DNA of 32,790 nucleotides, taken from the NCBI GenBank assembly GCA_934525405.1, contig CAKSZF010000011.1:1-32790 (forward strand). The letters run 5' to 3'. The stretch's first letter is position 1. Every line of letters begins with the position of its first letter. The notes under the pieces are model-generated. The model had not been told where the DNA came from, ran no database searches, and saw nothing but the letters and a program-made list of their open reading frames with translations. The stretch is from an uncultured Faecalibacterium sp. GTDB lineage: Bacteria; Bacillota; Clostridia; Oscillospirales; Ruminococcaceae. Shown here piece after piece: positions 7,556 through 14,472 of this stretch. A program made the position numbers and the translations under genes.

Positions 7556-9051
7556 TCTCCACTGCTATCCAGCAGCTCGTGAACTACGGGCTGGACACCG
7601 GGCTGATCTTGCCCGATGACGAGATCTATATCCGCAACCAGCTGCTGATGACCATGCAGCTGGACGACTTTACTGCCCCGGACAGTGAGGTATGCTACAC
7701 CGATCTGGAAAGCATCCTCAAGACCCTCGTGGACGATGCCGTTGCCCGCGGCGTGTGCGCGGATAACTCCACCGCACGCGATTTGTTCGACACCAAACTG
7801 ATGGGCGTGCTGACCCCGCGCCCCAGCATTGTGCGCGCAAACTTTGAGGAGCGGTACGAAAACGAAGGTCCGCAGGCCGCCACCGACTGGTTCTACAAGT
7901 TTAGTCAGGACACCGACTACATCCGCCGCTACCGTATCAAGCGCGATCTGAAGTGGGTCACCAAGACCGAGTACGGCGATCTGGATATCACCATCAACCT
8001 GTCCAAGCCGGAAAAAGACCCCAAGGCCATTGCCGCCGCAAAGCTTGCACCCCAGAGCGCTTACCCCAAGTGTCAGCTGTGCGTGGAGAACGAGGGCTAC
8101 GCAGGCCGCATGAACCACCCCGCGCGCGAAAACCACCGCATCATCCCGCTGACCATCAACGACAGCGCGTGGAATTTGCAGTACAGCCCCTACGTCTACT
8201 ACAACGAGCACTGCATCGTGTTCAACAACCAGCACACCCCTATGAAAATCGAGCGGGCGACCTTCCGCAAGCTGCTGGATTTTGTGGGTCTGTTCCCCCA
8301 CTACTTTGTGGGCAGCAACGCCGATTTGCCCATCGTGGGCGGCAGCATTCTGAGCCACGACCACTTCCAGGGCGGTCACTACGAGTTCGCCATGGCCAAG
8401 GCTCCCATTGAAAAACCTTGGACGTTCCCCGGCTTTGAGGACGTGGAGGCCGGCATCGTGCACTGGCCCATGAGCTGCATCCGTCTGACCTGTGCGGACG
8501 ATGCACGCCTTGTAGAACTGGCCGATAAACTGCTGACTGCATGGCGCGGCTACACCGACGAGAGCTGCTTTATCTTCGCCGAGACCGATGGCGAACCCCA
8601 CAACACCATTACCCCCATCGCCCGGATGCGGGACGGCAAGTATCAGCTGGACTTGGTGCTGCGCAACAACATCACCACCCCGGAGCATCCGCTGGGCGTG
8701 TACCACCCCCATGCCAAGCTGCACCACATCAAAAAGGAGAACATCGGTCTCATCGAGGTGATGGGTCTGGCTGTGCTGCCCAGCCGCCTGAAGCAGGAAC
8801 TGCTCGACCTTGCCGATGTGCTGGTGGCGCACCTGCCCACCGCAGAGTACCCCGAAACCCTGCAAAAGCACGCTGCGTGGGCCGGGGAGATCCTTGTAAA
8901 GCACCTGGAGCTGAACGCAGAGAACGTCCACACCATCCTGCAGGACGAGGTGGGCCATGTGTTCGCACAGGTGCTGGCCGATGCCGGTGTGTATAAGCTG
9001 GATGAAGCAGGCCGCGCCGGTTTTGTCCGCTTCCTTGAAAGCGTAAAATAA
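7552..9051 (+). CDS. galT: UDP-glucose--hexose-1-phosphate uridylyltransferase, class II
   Basis: The 499-residue protein is the long Gram-positive (class II) form of GalT, which swaps UMP between UDP-glucose and galactose-1-phosphate. The motif SHDHFQGGHYEF (from about residue 268) contains the family's conserved His residues. The length of about 500 and features such as YPKCQLCVENEGYAGRMNHP and HPHAKLHHIKKENIGLIEVMG fit class II rather than the 350-residue class I enzymes. It starts at a GTG that overlaps the galK stop (GTGA), with GGAGG nine bases ahead. It is the last gene of the galKT unit. Confidence 0.95.
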   Translation: MISTAIQQLVNYGLDTGLILPDDEIYIRNQLLMTMQLDDFTAPDSEVCYTDLESILKTLVDDAVARGVCADNSTARDLFDTKLMGVLTPRPSIVRANFEERYENEGPQAATDWFYKFSQDTDYIRRYRIKRDLKWVTKTEYGDLDITINLSKPEKDPKAIAAAKLAPQSAYPKCQLCVENEGYAGRMNHPARENHRIIPLTINDSAWNLQYSPYVYYNEHCIVFNNQHTPMKIERATFRKLLDFVGLFPHYFVGSNADLPIVGGSILSHDHFQGGHYEFAMAKAPIEKPWTFPGFEDVEAGIVHWPMSCIRLTCADDARLVELADKLLTAWRGYTDESCFIFAETDGEPHNTITPIARMRDGKYQLDLVLRNNITTPEHPLGVYHPHAKLHHIKKENIGLIEVMGLAVLPSRLKQELLDLADVLVAHLPTAEYPETLQKHAAWAGEILVKHLELNAENVHTILQDEVGHVFAQVLADAGVYKLDEAGRAGFVRFLESVK

Positions 9052-9066
9052 ACCATAACTCCCCGA

Positions 9067-9102
9067 GGCTGTTGCACATATCATGGCGCAACAGCCTTTT
9101 TT
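9067..9102 (+). terminator. Intrinsic terminator of galKT
   Basis: GGCTGTTGC (9067-9075) pairs perfectly with GCAACAGCC (9088-9096), followed by six Ts. Confidence 0.93.
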
Positions 9103-9142
9103 AGAGCACAGCATCGAACAAAAGCACTTTTCCTTTGCTCTC

Positions 9143-9248
9143 CTCCTGTGAAAAAATCAATGGGAAAATCCGCAGATTTTCCCATTGATAATAAAATATT
9201 CATTCCGCTGAAAATGGCCAAAGCAGCGCGGCGGCCATTCAAAATCGT
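9143..9248 (+). repeat. Structured intergenic repeat, copy A (upstream of cutC)
   Basis: Copy A begins with TCCTGTGAAAA, then a perfect 15-bp hairpin (arms 9157-9171 and 9176-9190, loop CGCA), a 15-base AT-rich spacer, and a conserved 3' module from TTCCGCTGAA to CAAAATCG. In that module AATGGCC (9214-9220) pairs with GGCCATT (9234-9240), while CCGC (9206-9209) can pair with GCGG (9229-9232) in the loop, an H-type pseudoknot layout. Copy B lies at 10157-10267 in the same orientation. It ends 23 bases before cutC and could be in its leader. The family is not one I can name. Confidence 0.75.
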
Positions 9249-9271
9249 TTTTTGTAGATGGAGGTATCGCT

Positions 9272-10039
9272 ATGCACTGCACTTTGGAAGTTTGCGTAGA
9301 CAGCACCGCCAGCGCGCTGGCGGCAAAACGCGGCGGCGCTGACCGGCTGGAGCTATGCGCCGACTTGATTATCGGCGGCACCACCCCTTCCCCTGCCCTG
9401 CTGCGTCAGGTCAAGGCCGAGACCGGTCTGCCGGTGCGGGCGCTTATCCGTCCCCGCTTTGGCGATTTCTGCTACGACCGCTACGAGCTGGCACAGATGG
9501 TCGAATGCGCCGCCGAGCTGGTCGCAGCCGGTGCAGACGGCATCGTGACCGGCGTGCTGACCCCGGCGGGCGCGCTGGACACCGATGCCCTGCGCCCCAT
9601 CTACGCCGCAACCCAGCAGGCGGCAGAAAAAGCACACCGCACCGTGGACTGCACCCTGCACCGCGCCTTTGATGTCTGCTGCAACCCCTTTGCCGCACTG
9701 GAAGCCGCAAAGCAGCTGGGGCTTGCTACCATCCTGACCAGCGGACAGGCCGCAAGCGCCCCGCAGGGTGCTGCCCTGCTGCACCAGCTGGTGGAAGCTG
9801 CCGGGCAGGAGGTGGAAATATTGGTGGGCGCAGGCGTGAGCGCCGCCAACATTCCCGCCCTTGCCGCCCAGACCGGTGCCCGGGCGTTCCACCTTTCCGG
9901 CAAGCAGGTGCTGGACAGCCGCATGACCTTCCGGCGGGAGGGCGTGCCCATGGGTCTGCCGGGCTTTTCGGAGTTTGAGATTTGGCAGACCAGCGAAGCA
10001 AACATCCGCGCCGCCCGCACCGCATTGGATGCGCTGTAA
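9272..10039 (+). CDS. cutC: CutC family protein (copper homeostasis)
   Basis: The 255-residue protein is a full-length CutC TIM barrel. Family landmarks are LEVCVDS at the N-terminus, GGADRLELCADL (about 22-33), LIRPRFGDFCY, GADGIVTGVL, the TLHRAFDV segment, ILTSGQ and AFHLSG. CutC has been linked to copper tolerance in E. coli and Enterococcus, but its enzymatic role remains uncertain. It should be cytosolic. The ATG has a GGAGG site eight bases ahead. It stands alone, flanked on both sides by copies of the structured repeat; the only hairpin close to its 3' end (10108-10126) lacks a T-run, so its terminator may be the long stem of copy B. Confidence 0.93.
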   Translation: MHCTLEVCVDSTASALAAKRGGADRLELCADLIIGGTTPSPALLRQVKAETGLPVRALIRPRFGDFCYDRYELAQMVECAAELVAAGADGIVTGVLTPAGALDTDALRPIYAATQQAAEKAHRTVDCTLHRAFDVCCNPFAALEAAKQLGLATILTSGQAASAPQGAALLHQLVEAAGQEVEILVGAGVSAANIPALAAQTGARAFHLSGKQVLDSRMTFRREGVPMGLPGFSEFEIWQTSEANIRAARTALDAL

Positions 10040-10107
10040 CGGGCAAATAGAGTTTTTATACCCTGCCCCGGTGTAATTGAGAAAGTATCAGTCTGCCCGC
10101 AGTGCTT

Positions 10108-10126
10108 CTGTTTCCGCAGGAAACAG
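10108..10126 (+). other. 8-bp hairpin downstream of cutC
   Basis: CTGTTTCC and GGAAACAG form a perfect stem around a GCA loop. There is no T-run after it, so I do not call it a terminator. The rest of the cutC/permease gap holds repeat copy B. Confidence 0.45.
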
Positions 10127-10156
10127 GCCCTGCATTCTGCTGTTTTCCATTACGCC

Positions 10157-10267
10157 CCTCCCGTGAAAATGCAAAATCGGGCAGCCTGAGGGCTACCCGA
10201 TTTTGCTCTATTCAAATGATTTTTCCGCTGAATATGCCCAAAGCAAAGCGGAGGGCATTCCAAATCG
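10157..10267 (+). repeat. Structured intergenic repeat, copy B (downstream of cutC)
   Basis: It shares the opening TCCCGTGAAAA and the 3' module (TTCCGCTGAATATGCCC to CCAAATCG) with copy A. Its first hairpin has a different sequence but the same form: 16-base arms (10171-10186 and 10191-10206, one mismatch) and a TGAG loop. ATGCCC (10234-10239) pairs with GGGCAT (10253-10258), a compensated change relative to copy A, and CCGCT (10225-10229) can pair with AGCGG (10247-10251) to give the same pseudoknot layout. It lies between the convergent cutC and ABC permease genes, and its long stem may also end transcription from either side. Confidence 0.75.
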
Positions 10268-10274
10268 TCCCACT

Positions 10275-11867
10275 TCAGTGCAGGGCGGCAAACCGGGCTG
10301 CGCCGCGGGTGCACAGCCAGCGGTGCAGCAGCAAATCCAGTCCCAGCAGAACGGCCAGACAAGTACTTTGCGCGGCCAGCGGCGGCACGGCGTAGTCCAG
10401 CAGGCTCAGGGGTAAAAACAGCACCCCGCCCGCCAGCAGCCACCCGCCGAACATCGCCAGCATACTGGCGGCGCTCCGCTTGACCACGGCGGCCTCGCTG
10501 ACCCAGTGGAGGTTGGGCAGACACAGCCCCAAAACAAGCCCAAACTGCGCTGTCAGCCACACAAAGGCTGCCAGCACTGCCAGCACCGGCAGTCCCTGCC
10601 ATGCCGGAATGCGCAGCGCCGCCATGGCGCACCCGGCGCACAACCACGCCCCCGGCAGCGTGAGCAGCAATTGCAGCTCCACCTTTGCCCGCAGCACCTG
10701 CTGCGGGGCAACCGGCAGGCTTTGCAGCAGCCAAAGAGTGCCCCCCTCCAGCGACACCGAGGGCGCTGTGATAAAGTTCATGGCGGCTGCGGTGCACACC
10801 GCCCCGCACACCAGTATGGGCAGGCTCTCGGGCGGGTAAGCTGCGGTAAAGGCACGCAGGGCAGCGGCTTTCCACAGCGCTGCCACGCCCAGCACCGGCA
10901 GCAGCAGACTGCTCAGTGCACAGTTGAGCAGCCATATAGGGCAAGCCCACAGATGCAGCAGTTCCCGCCGCAGCAATGCCCGGCGCGGGGACTGCTTTTT
11001 TTGCGTTTTTGCGCTGTACTCCGCTTTGGCTCTGCCCGGTTCAAGGGTCAACAGCCGCAGATACGGCTTTGCCAGCACCTTGCCGCAGAGCAGCACACAG
11101 GCCGCAGCCAGCGCCAGCAATAGCAGCAGTGCCGGAATATCGCCCACTGCGGCTAGACCCAGCAGACGCAGCGGTGCGGCGGCACGCCCGGCCGCAGCGC
11201 CCGCCTGTACGGCATCCAGCACAAGGGCATCTACCGCATTGCCCACCCAGCAGAACGCTGCATAGTAGACCGCCAGAAAAAGCAGCGTACCCACCACTGT
11301 AACAAGGCTTTTGTGCCGGGCACGGCGGTTGAGCAGCGCCACCGCCCAGCCCAGCAGAACGGCCAACACCATGGAGACCCCCGCCAGCGCCAGCGCTACC
11401 GGCAGCGCCGCCAGCAGGGCTCCGCCGGGGCGGGGTGCTGCCAGCGCATAGCAGACCACCGAGGGCACCCACGCCAGCAGCAGATAGATAAGCCCGGTCA
11501 GGTACACCCCGCCGCAGCGCACTGCAAAAACTGCGCCCGGCGGGATGGGCAGCGCCAGCAGCTGCTGGTTATCCCGGCAGCGGAACAAATGCCCGTAGCT
11601 GGTAAAGGCGCTGGCCAGCACGCTGACCGTCAGCGCCGAAAGCCCCATCAGCACAAAATAGAGCCAGTCCAGCCCCTGCGGCACCAGCGTTATTGCCATA
11701 GGCAGCGCCATCGAGCCAAAGCTGAGCATGACCAGCAGGATCAGCACCGTAAACAGCAGTGCGTAGCCAAGGGCTTCTACCCGGGAGCGCCGCTTGCCAG
11801 TTTTGCTGCTGCGTACAAAGGCCGCACCCAGTTCCAAAAGCTGTTTTTTGAGCAATGCACGGATCAT
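10275..11867 (-). CDS. ABC exporter membrane subunit (ABC-2-like permease)
   Basis: The 530-residue protein is very hydrophobic, with about a dozen potential membrane spans in two clusters separated by a cytoplasmic stretch (about residues 275-310) containing PYLRLLTLEPGRAKAEYSAK. The N-terminus (IRALLKKQLLEL, then a basic segment and a long hydrophobic helix) is typical of large EcsB/ABC-2-type permeases of Bacillota. It overlaps the upstream ATPase gene by four bases (ATGA), so the two form one exporter. The substrate cannot be read from the sequence; lipid, peptide or drug export are all possible. Expression should follow the MerR-type promoter at 12615-12645. Confidence 0.75.
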   Translation of the reverse strand: MIRALLKKQLLELGAAFVRSSKTGKRRSRVEALGYALLFTVLILLVMLSFGSMALPMAITLVPQGLDWLYFVLMGLSALTVSVLASAFTSYGHLFRCRDNQQLLALPIPPGAVFAVRCGGVYLTGLIYLLLAWVPSVVCYALAAPRPGGALLAALPVALALAGVSMVLAVLLGWAVALLNRRARHKSLVTVVGTLLFLAVYYAAFCWVGNAVDALVLDAVQAGAAAGRAAAPLRLLGLAAVGDIPALLLLLALAAACVLLCGKVLAKPYLRLLTLEPGRAKAEYSAKTQKKQSPRRALLRRELLHLWACPIWLLNCALSSLLLPVLGVAALWKAAALRAFTAAYPPESLPILVCGAVCTAAAMNFITAPSVSLEGGTLWLLQSLPVAPQQVLRAKVELQLLLTLPGAWLCAGCAMAALRIPAWQGLPVLAVLAAFVWLTAQFGLVLGLCLPNLHWVSEAAVVKRSAASMLAMFGGWLLAGGVLFLPLSLLDYAVPPLAAQSTCLAVLLGLDLLLHRWLCTRGAARFAALH

Positions 11868-12583
11868 AGCGCTTCCCCCGTATCCTCCAGCTCCAGAAAG
11901 ACCTCTTCCAGCGTATCGTCACCGCGCACCTGCTCCATAGCGCCCTCGCGCACCAGCTGACCTTTACGCAGAATGGCTACCCGGTCGCAGAGCTTTTCAG
12001 CCACTTCCAAAACATGGGTGGAGAAGAAGATCGCACCGCCCTGCGCACAAAAAGCCTTCATCTGGGTCTTGAGCTGATGGGAAGCAAGCGGGTCCAGCCC
12101 GACAAAAGGCTCGTCCATCAGGATGAGCTTCGGCTCGTGCAGCAGCGCCGCAATGATGGTCAGCTTCTGCTTCATGCCGTGGGAGTACGCCCCGATGGAC
12201 TGCGCAAGATCCTGTGTCAGGCCAAAGGCATCGCCGTATTGCCGGATGCGCTGCGCCCGCTGTGCCGCGCTTACGCCGAAGATGTCTGCGATAAAATCAA
12301 GGTACTGGATGCCGGTCATATAATCGTAAAGCTGCGGGTCATCCGGCAGGTAAGCCAAGCGACGCTTGCATTCCAGCGGGTTTTCCCGCACAGAAATGCC
12401 GTCCACATAAATTTTCCCGGCATCGAACTGCTGAATGCCGCAGCAGCATTTTAAGGTAGTGGTCTTGCCCGCGCCGTTGTGGCCGATAAAGGCGCACAGT
12501 TCCCCCGGGCGGATGTGCAGACAAAGGTCCTGCACGGCGGGCTTTCCGCCGTAGGTTTTGGTCAGATGCTCTATTTTTAACAT
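11864..12583 (-). CDS. ABC transporter ATPase subunit
   Basis: The 239-residue protein is a complete ABC ATPase: Walker A GHNGAGKT (34-41), Q-loop region YLPDDPQLYDYMT, signature SHGMKQ (134-139, the form common in ABC-2 exporters), Walker B LILMDEP (153-159) with VGLDP D-loop, and switch His190. I chose the ATG at 12583 because GAGGAGG lies six bases ahead and the ABC fold starts at once (MLKIEHLTKTYGG); the frame is open further upstream but would run through the promoter. It energises the permease encoded directly downstream. Confidence 0.92.
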   Translation of the reverse strand: MLKIEHLTKTYGGKPAVQDLCLHIRPGELCAFIGHNGAGKTTTLKCCCGIQQFDAGKIYVDGISVRENPLECKRRLAYLPDDPQLYDYMTGIQYLDFIADIFGVSAAQRAQRIRQYGDAFGLTQDLAQSIGAYSHGMKQKLTIIAALLHEPKLILMDEPFVGLDPLASHQLKTQMKAFCAQGGAIFFSTHVLEVAEKLCDRVAILRKGQLVREGAMEQVRGDDTLEEVFLELEDTGEAL

Positions 12584-12614
12584 GGGCTGCCTCCTCGCTT
12601 TCAGTTTCGAGCCA

Positions 12615-12645
12615 AGTATACACCTTCCGGCGGGGGGAAGGTCAA
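12615..12645 (-). promoter_or_regulatory. Putative MerR-family-controlled promoter (19-bp spacer with dyad) for the ABC exporter
   Basis: On the minus strand TTGACC (12645-12640) and TATACT (12620-12615) are separated by 19 bases rather than 17. The spacer region holds the inverted repeat ACCTTCC (12622-12628)/GGAAGGT (12636-12642) with a 7-base centre. A long spacer with a central dyad is the hallmark of promoters activated by MerR-family regulators, and the half-sites resemble those of CueR-type sites. No merR-like gene is in the window. Confidence 0.75.
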
Positions 12646-12663
12646 GCATTTCTCCGTTTTTTC

Positions 12664-12692
12664 TTGCGTTTTGTATAGGGCTGTGCTATACT
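12664..12692 (+). promoter_or_regulatory. Promoter of the cobalamin operon
   Basis: TTGCGT (12664-12669), a 17-base spacer and TATACT (12687-12692) with an extended -10 TG one base ahead. It drives the riboswitch leader and, through it, the whole operon. It diverges from the ABC exporter promoter, with -35 boxes about 20 bases apart. Confidence 0.8.
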
Positions 12693-12715
12693 TTTTGACG
12701 AACTGAACAGAAAAC

Positions 12716-12912
12716 AGCAGGTGCGTTCCGTCACTTTGCCCCACCGGGCGGCGGCAGGAACGTTAAAAGGGAAGCGGGTGCAGATCCCGCACGATCTCGT
12801 CACTGTGATAAGGGAGTCCACTGTCAGGGTGCTTTTGCACCGGTCACTGAGCCATCCGGCTTGGGAAGGCGGCAGCGGGCGTTGATCTTTCAGTCAGGAA
12901 ACCTGCCCGCTG
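12716..12912 (+). ncRNA. Cobalamin riboswitch
   Basis: The leader carries the conserved parts of the cobalamin aptamer in order: GGTGC (12720-12724), the stem GTTCC/GGAAC (12725-12729/12757-12761), TTAAAAGGGAA (12763-12773), the GGGTGCAGATCCC arm, CACTGTGATAAGGGAGTC, the hairpin GGTGC-TTTT-GCACC, GTCACTGAGCC, and the B12 box CAGTCAGGAAACCTGCC (12891-12907). The GCGGGC/GCCCGC stem brackets the B12 box. It binds a cobalamin and should shut the downstream operon at high B12. The following terminator points to transcriptional control. Boundaries are approximate. Confidence 0.95.
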
Positions 12913-12976
12913 TTGGTACCGGGGCTTTGCCGCCCCAGATCACGAGGAATTGGTTGTACCAAAAAGCCTGTAAGAT

Positions 12977-13025
12977 ACGGGGTCTTTTTGCTTTGCCATT
13001 TCGCAAGCAGAAGACCCCGTTTTTT
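12977..13025 (+). terminator. Intrinsic terminator, riboswitch expression platform
   Basis: ACGGGGTCTT (12977-12986) pairs perfectly with AAGACCCCGT (13011-13020), with an inner TGCTT/AAGCA stem, and runs into Ts to 13025. It lies between the aptamer and the first gene, where premature termination would silence the operon. Between aptamer and terminator, TTGGTAC (12913-12919) can pair with GTACCAA (12956-12962), enclosing the hairpin GGGGC (12921-12925)/GCCCC (12932-12936), a candidate switching element. The rest of the leader to 13093 holds only the AGGAAAGGAAAA ribosome binding site. Confidence 0.9.
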
Positions 13026-13093
13026 GCCGTTGCTCTTTCCTGTACCCTTCTGTTCGGCGCCGTATTTTACCCACATCAGGAAAGGAAAACAAG

Positions 13094-14329
13094 ATGAAAA
13101 AACGCAACATCCGCAAAACGGTGGCCGCTCTGACTGCTCTGGCTCTGTGCGCCGGTGTACTGACCGGCTGCGGCGGGGCTGCCTCCAGCACGGCTTCCTC
13201 TGTTGCTGCCAGTTCTGCCGCCAGCAGCGAAGCCTCCGGCGCAGACGCTGACGCACTGGCTGCACAGAACGTGGCAGACCTGATCGATGCCATCTATGTG
13301 CAGCAGCGCACTGACGACACCGACGCCCAGTGCGAAGCCGCAAAGGCCGCTTGGGACGCTTTGACCGATGCCCAGAAGGAGCTGGTGGAGGGCGAGAACG
13401 CCGACCCCGACTACTTTGGCCGCGACACCGGCGATGCCTCCAAGGACGATGCCCGCAACGCCGATGAGATCGGCGAGAACGAGCTGCTGGTGGTGTCCTT
13501 CGGCACCTCCTTCAACGACAGCCGCGCTGCCGACATCAAGGGCATTGAGGACGCTTTGCAGGCCGCTTACCCCGACTGGAGCGTGCGCCGCGCCTTTACC
13601 GCGCAGATCATCATCAACCATGTGCAGGCACGCGATGGTGAGAAGATTGACAACATGCAGCAGGCACTGGACCGCGCTGTGGCAAACGGCGTGAAGAACC
13701 TGATCGTGCAGCCCACCCATCTGATGCACGGTGCAGAGTACGATGAGATGAACGAGATGTTGGATCAGTACCGCGACAAGTTTGAGAGTATCGCTGTGGC
13801 CGAACCCCTGCTGGGCGAGGTCGGCGCAGATGCTTCCGTCATCAATGCAGATAAGGAAGCTGTTGCCAAGGCCGTTACCGCTGCCGCTGTGAAGGAAGCC
13901 GGTTACGACAGCGCCGCTGCTGCCGCCGCTGACAAGACTGCTTTTGTCTTTATGGGTCACGGCACCAGCCACACCGCCAAGGTAAGCTACAGCCAGATGC
14001 AGACCACCATGCAGACCTTGGGCTACGACAACGTGTTCATTGGCACGGTGGAGGGCGAGCCTGAGGAGACCTCCTGCGAGGCTGTCATTGAGGCTGTAAA
14101 GGCTGCCGGTTACACCAAAGTCATCCTGCGCCCGCTGATGGTGGTGGCAGGCGACCACGCCAACAACGATATGGCCGGTGAGGACGCCGACAGCTGGCTG
14201 AGCCAGTTTACCGCCGCAGGCTGCTTTGAGAATGTGGACTGCCAGATCTCCGGTCTGGGCCGCATTGCGGATATCCAGCAGCTGTACATTGCACATACCA
14301 AGGCCGCTATGGATCTTCTGAACGGCTAA
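13094..14329 (+). CDS. cbiK: Lipoprotein CbiK-type cobaltochelatase
   Basis: The C-terminal 280 residues are a CbiK-family anaerobic cobaltochelatase, which inserts cobalt into sirohydrochlorin. Metal-site motifs are QPTHLMHGAEY (His209), FMGHGTSHTA (His289) and the segment TVEGEPE; RPLMVVAGDHANNDMAG is the family signature. Unlike classic CbiK (about 265 residues), this 411-residue protein begins with a lipoprotein signal (lipobox LTGC, Cys26), an Ala/Ser-rich linker (28-50) and a short helical module (about 57-100, ending AAWDALTDAQKELVEG) of a kind seen in surface proteins. It should therefore be anchored outside the membrane. It is the first gene behind the cobalamin riboswitch, with a strong terminator right after it. 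Whether it makes the biosynthetic intermediate or acts in metal or tetrapyrrole capture is open. Confidence 0.88.
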   Translation: MKKRNIRKTVAALTALALCAGVLTGCGGAASSTASSVAASSAASSEASGADADALAAQNVADLIDAIYVQQRTDDTDAQCEAAKAAWDALTDAQKELVEGENADPDYFGRDTGDASKDDARNADEIGENELLVVSFGTSFNDSRAADIKGIEDALQAAYPDWSVRRAFTAQIIINHVQARDGEKIDNMQQALDRAVANGVKNLIVQPTHLMHGAEYDEMNEMLDQYRDKFESIAVAEPLLGEVGADASVINADKEAVAKAVTAAAVKEAGYDSAAAAAADKTAFVFMGHGTSHTAKVSYSQMQTTMQTLGYDNVFIGTVEGEPEETSCEAVIEAVKAAGYTKVILRPLMVVAGDHANNDMAGEDADSWLSQFTAAGCFENVDCQISGLGRIADIQQLYIAHTKAAMDLLNG

Positions 14330-14337
14330 TGGATTCA

Positions 14338-14382
14338 GAAGCCCTCTCCGGCGCTGCCAAGCATACGGAGAGGGCTTCTTTT
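14338..14382 (+). terminator. Intrinsic terminator inside the operon, after cbiK
   Basis: GAAGCCCTCTCCG (14338-14350) pairs perfectly over 13 bp with CGGAGAGGGCTTC (14366-14378), followed by TTTT. The T-run is short, so read-through is likely, and no clear promoter follows. The remaining bases to 14472 hold a second hairpin (14419-14444, TGCC-CGGC arms with a bulge) and the ribosome binding site GAGG of the next gene. Confidence 0.8.
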
Positions 14383-14472
14383 ATGGGCGCATTCCCCGCA
14401 CGAGGAGAACGTGCCCCCTGCCCCGGCAGCTTAGACGCCGGGCAAAAATTTAGGATACTGAGGTATTTATTT

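Noticed and set aside
7381..9114. Antisense open frame (577 codons) opposite galT
   Set aside because: Same pattern: it overlaps a clear GalT and the terminator, and shows no domain.
9157..9240. Reading repeat copies A and B as CRISPR or as coding sequence
   Set aside because: There are only two copies about 1 kb apart with a gene between them, no spacer array, and the matching minus-strand peptides are by-products of the structured repeat.
10108..10126. Hairpin after cutC as its terminator
   Set aside because: A perfect stem, but no run of Ts follows.
13076..14296. Antisense open frame (406 codons) opposite the CbiK lipoprotein
   Set aside because: It covers the signal peptide and catalytic region of a clear gene and has no promoter or ribosome binding site.
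14329..14472. N-terminal extension of the unknown lipoprotein
   Set aside because: The extra 48 codons run through the intrinsic terminator and would bury the lipoprotein signal inside the protein.
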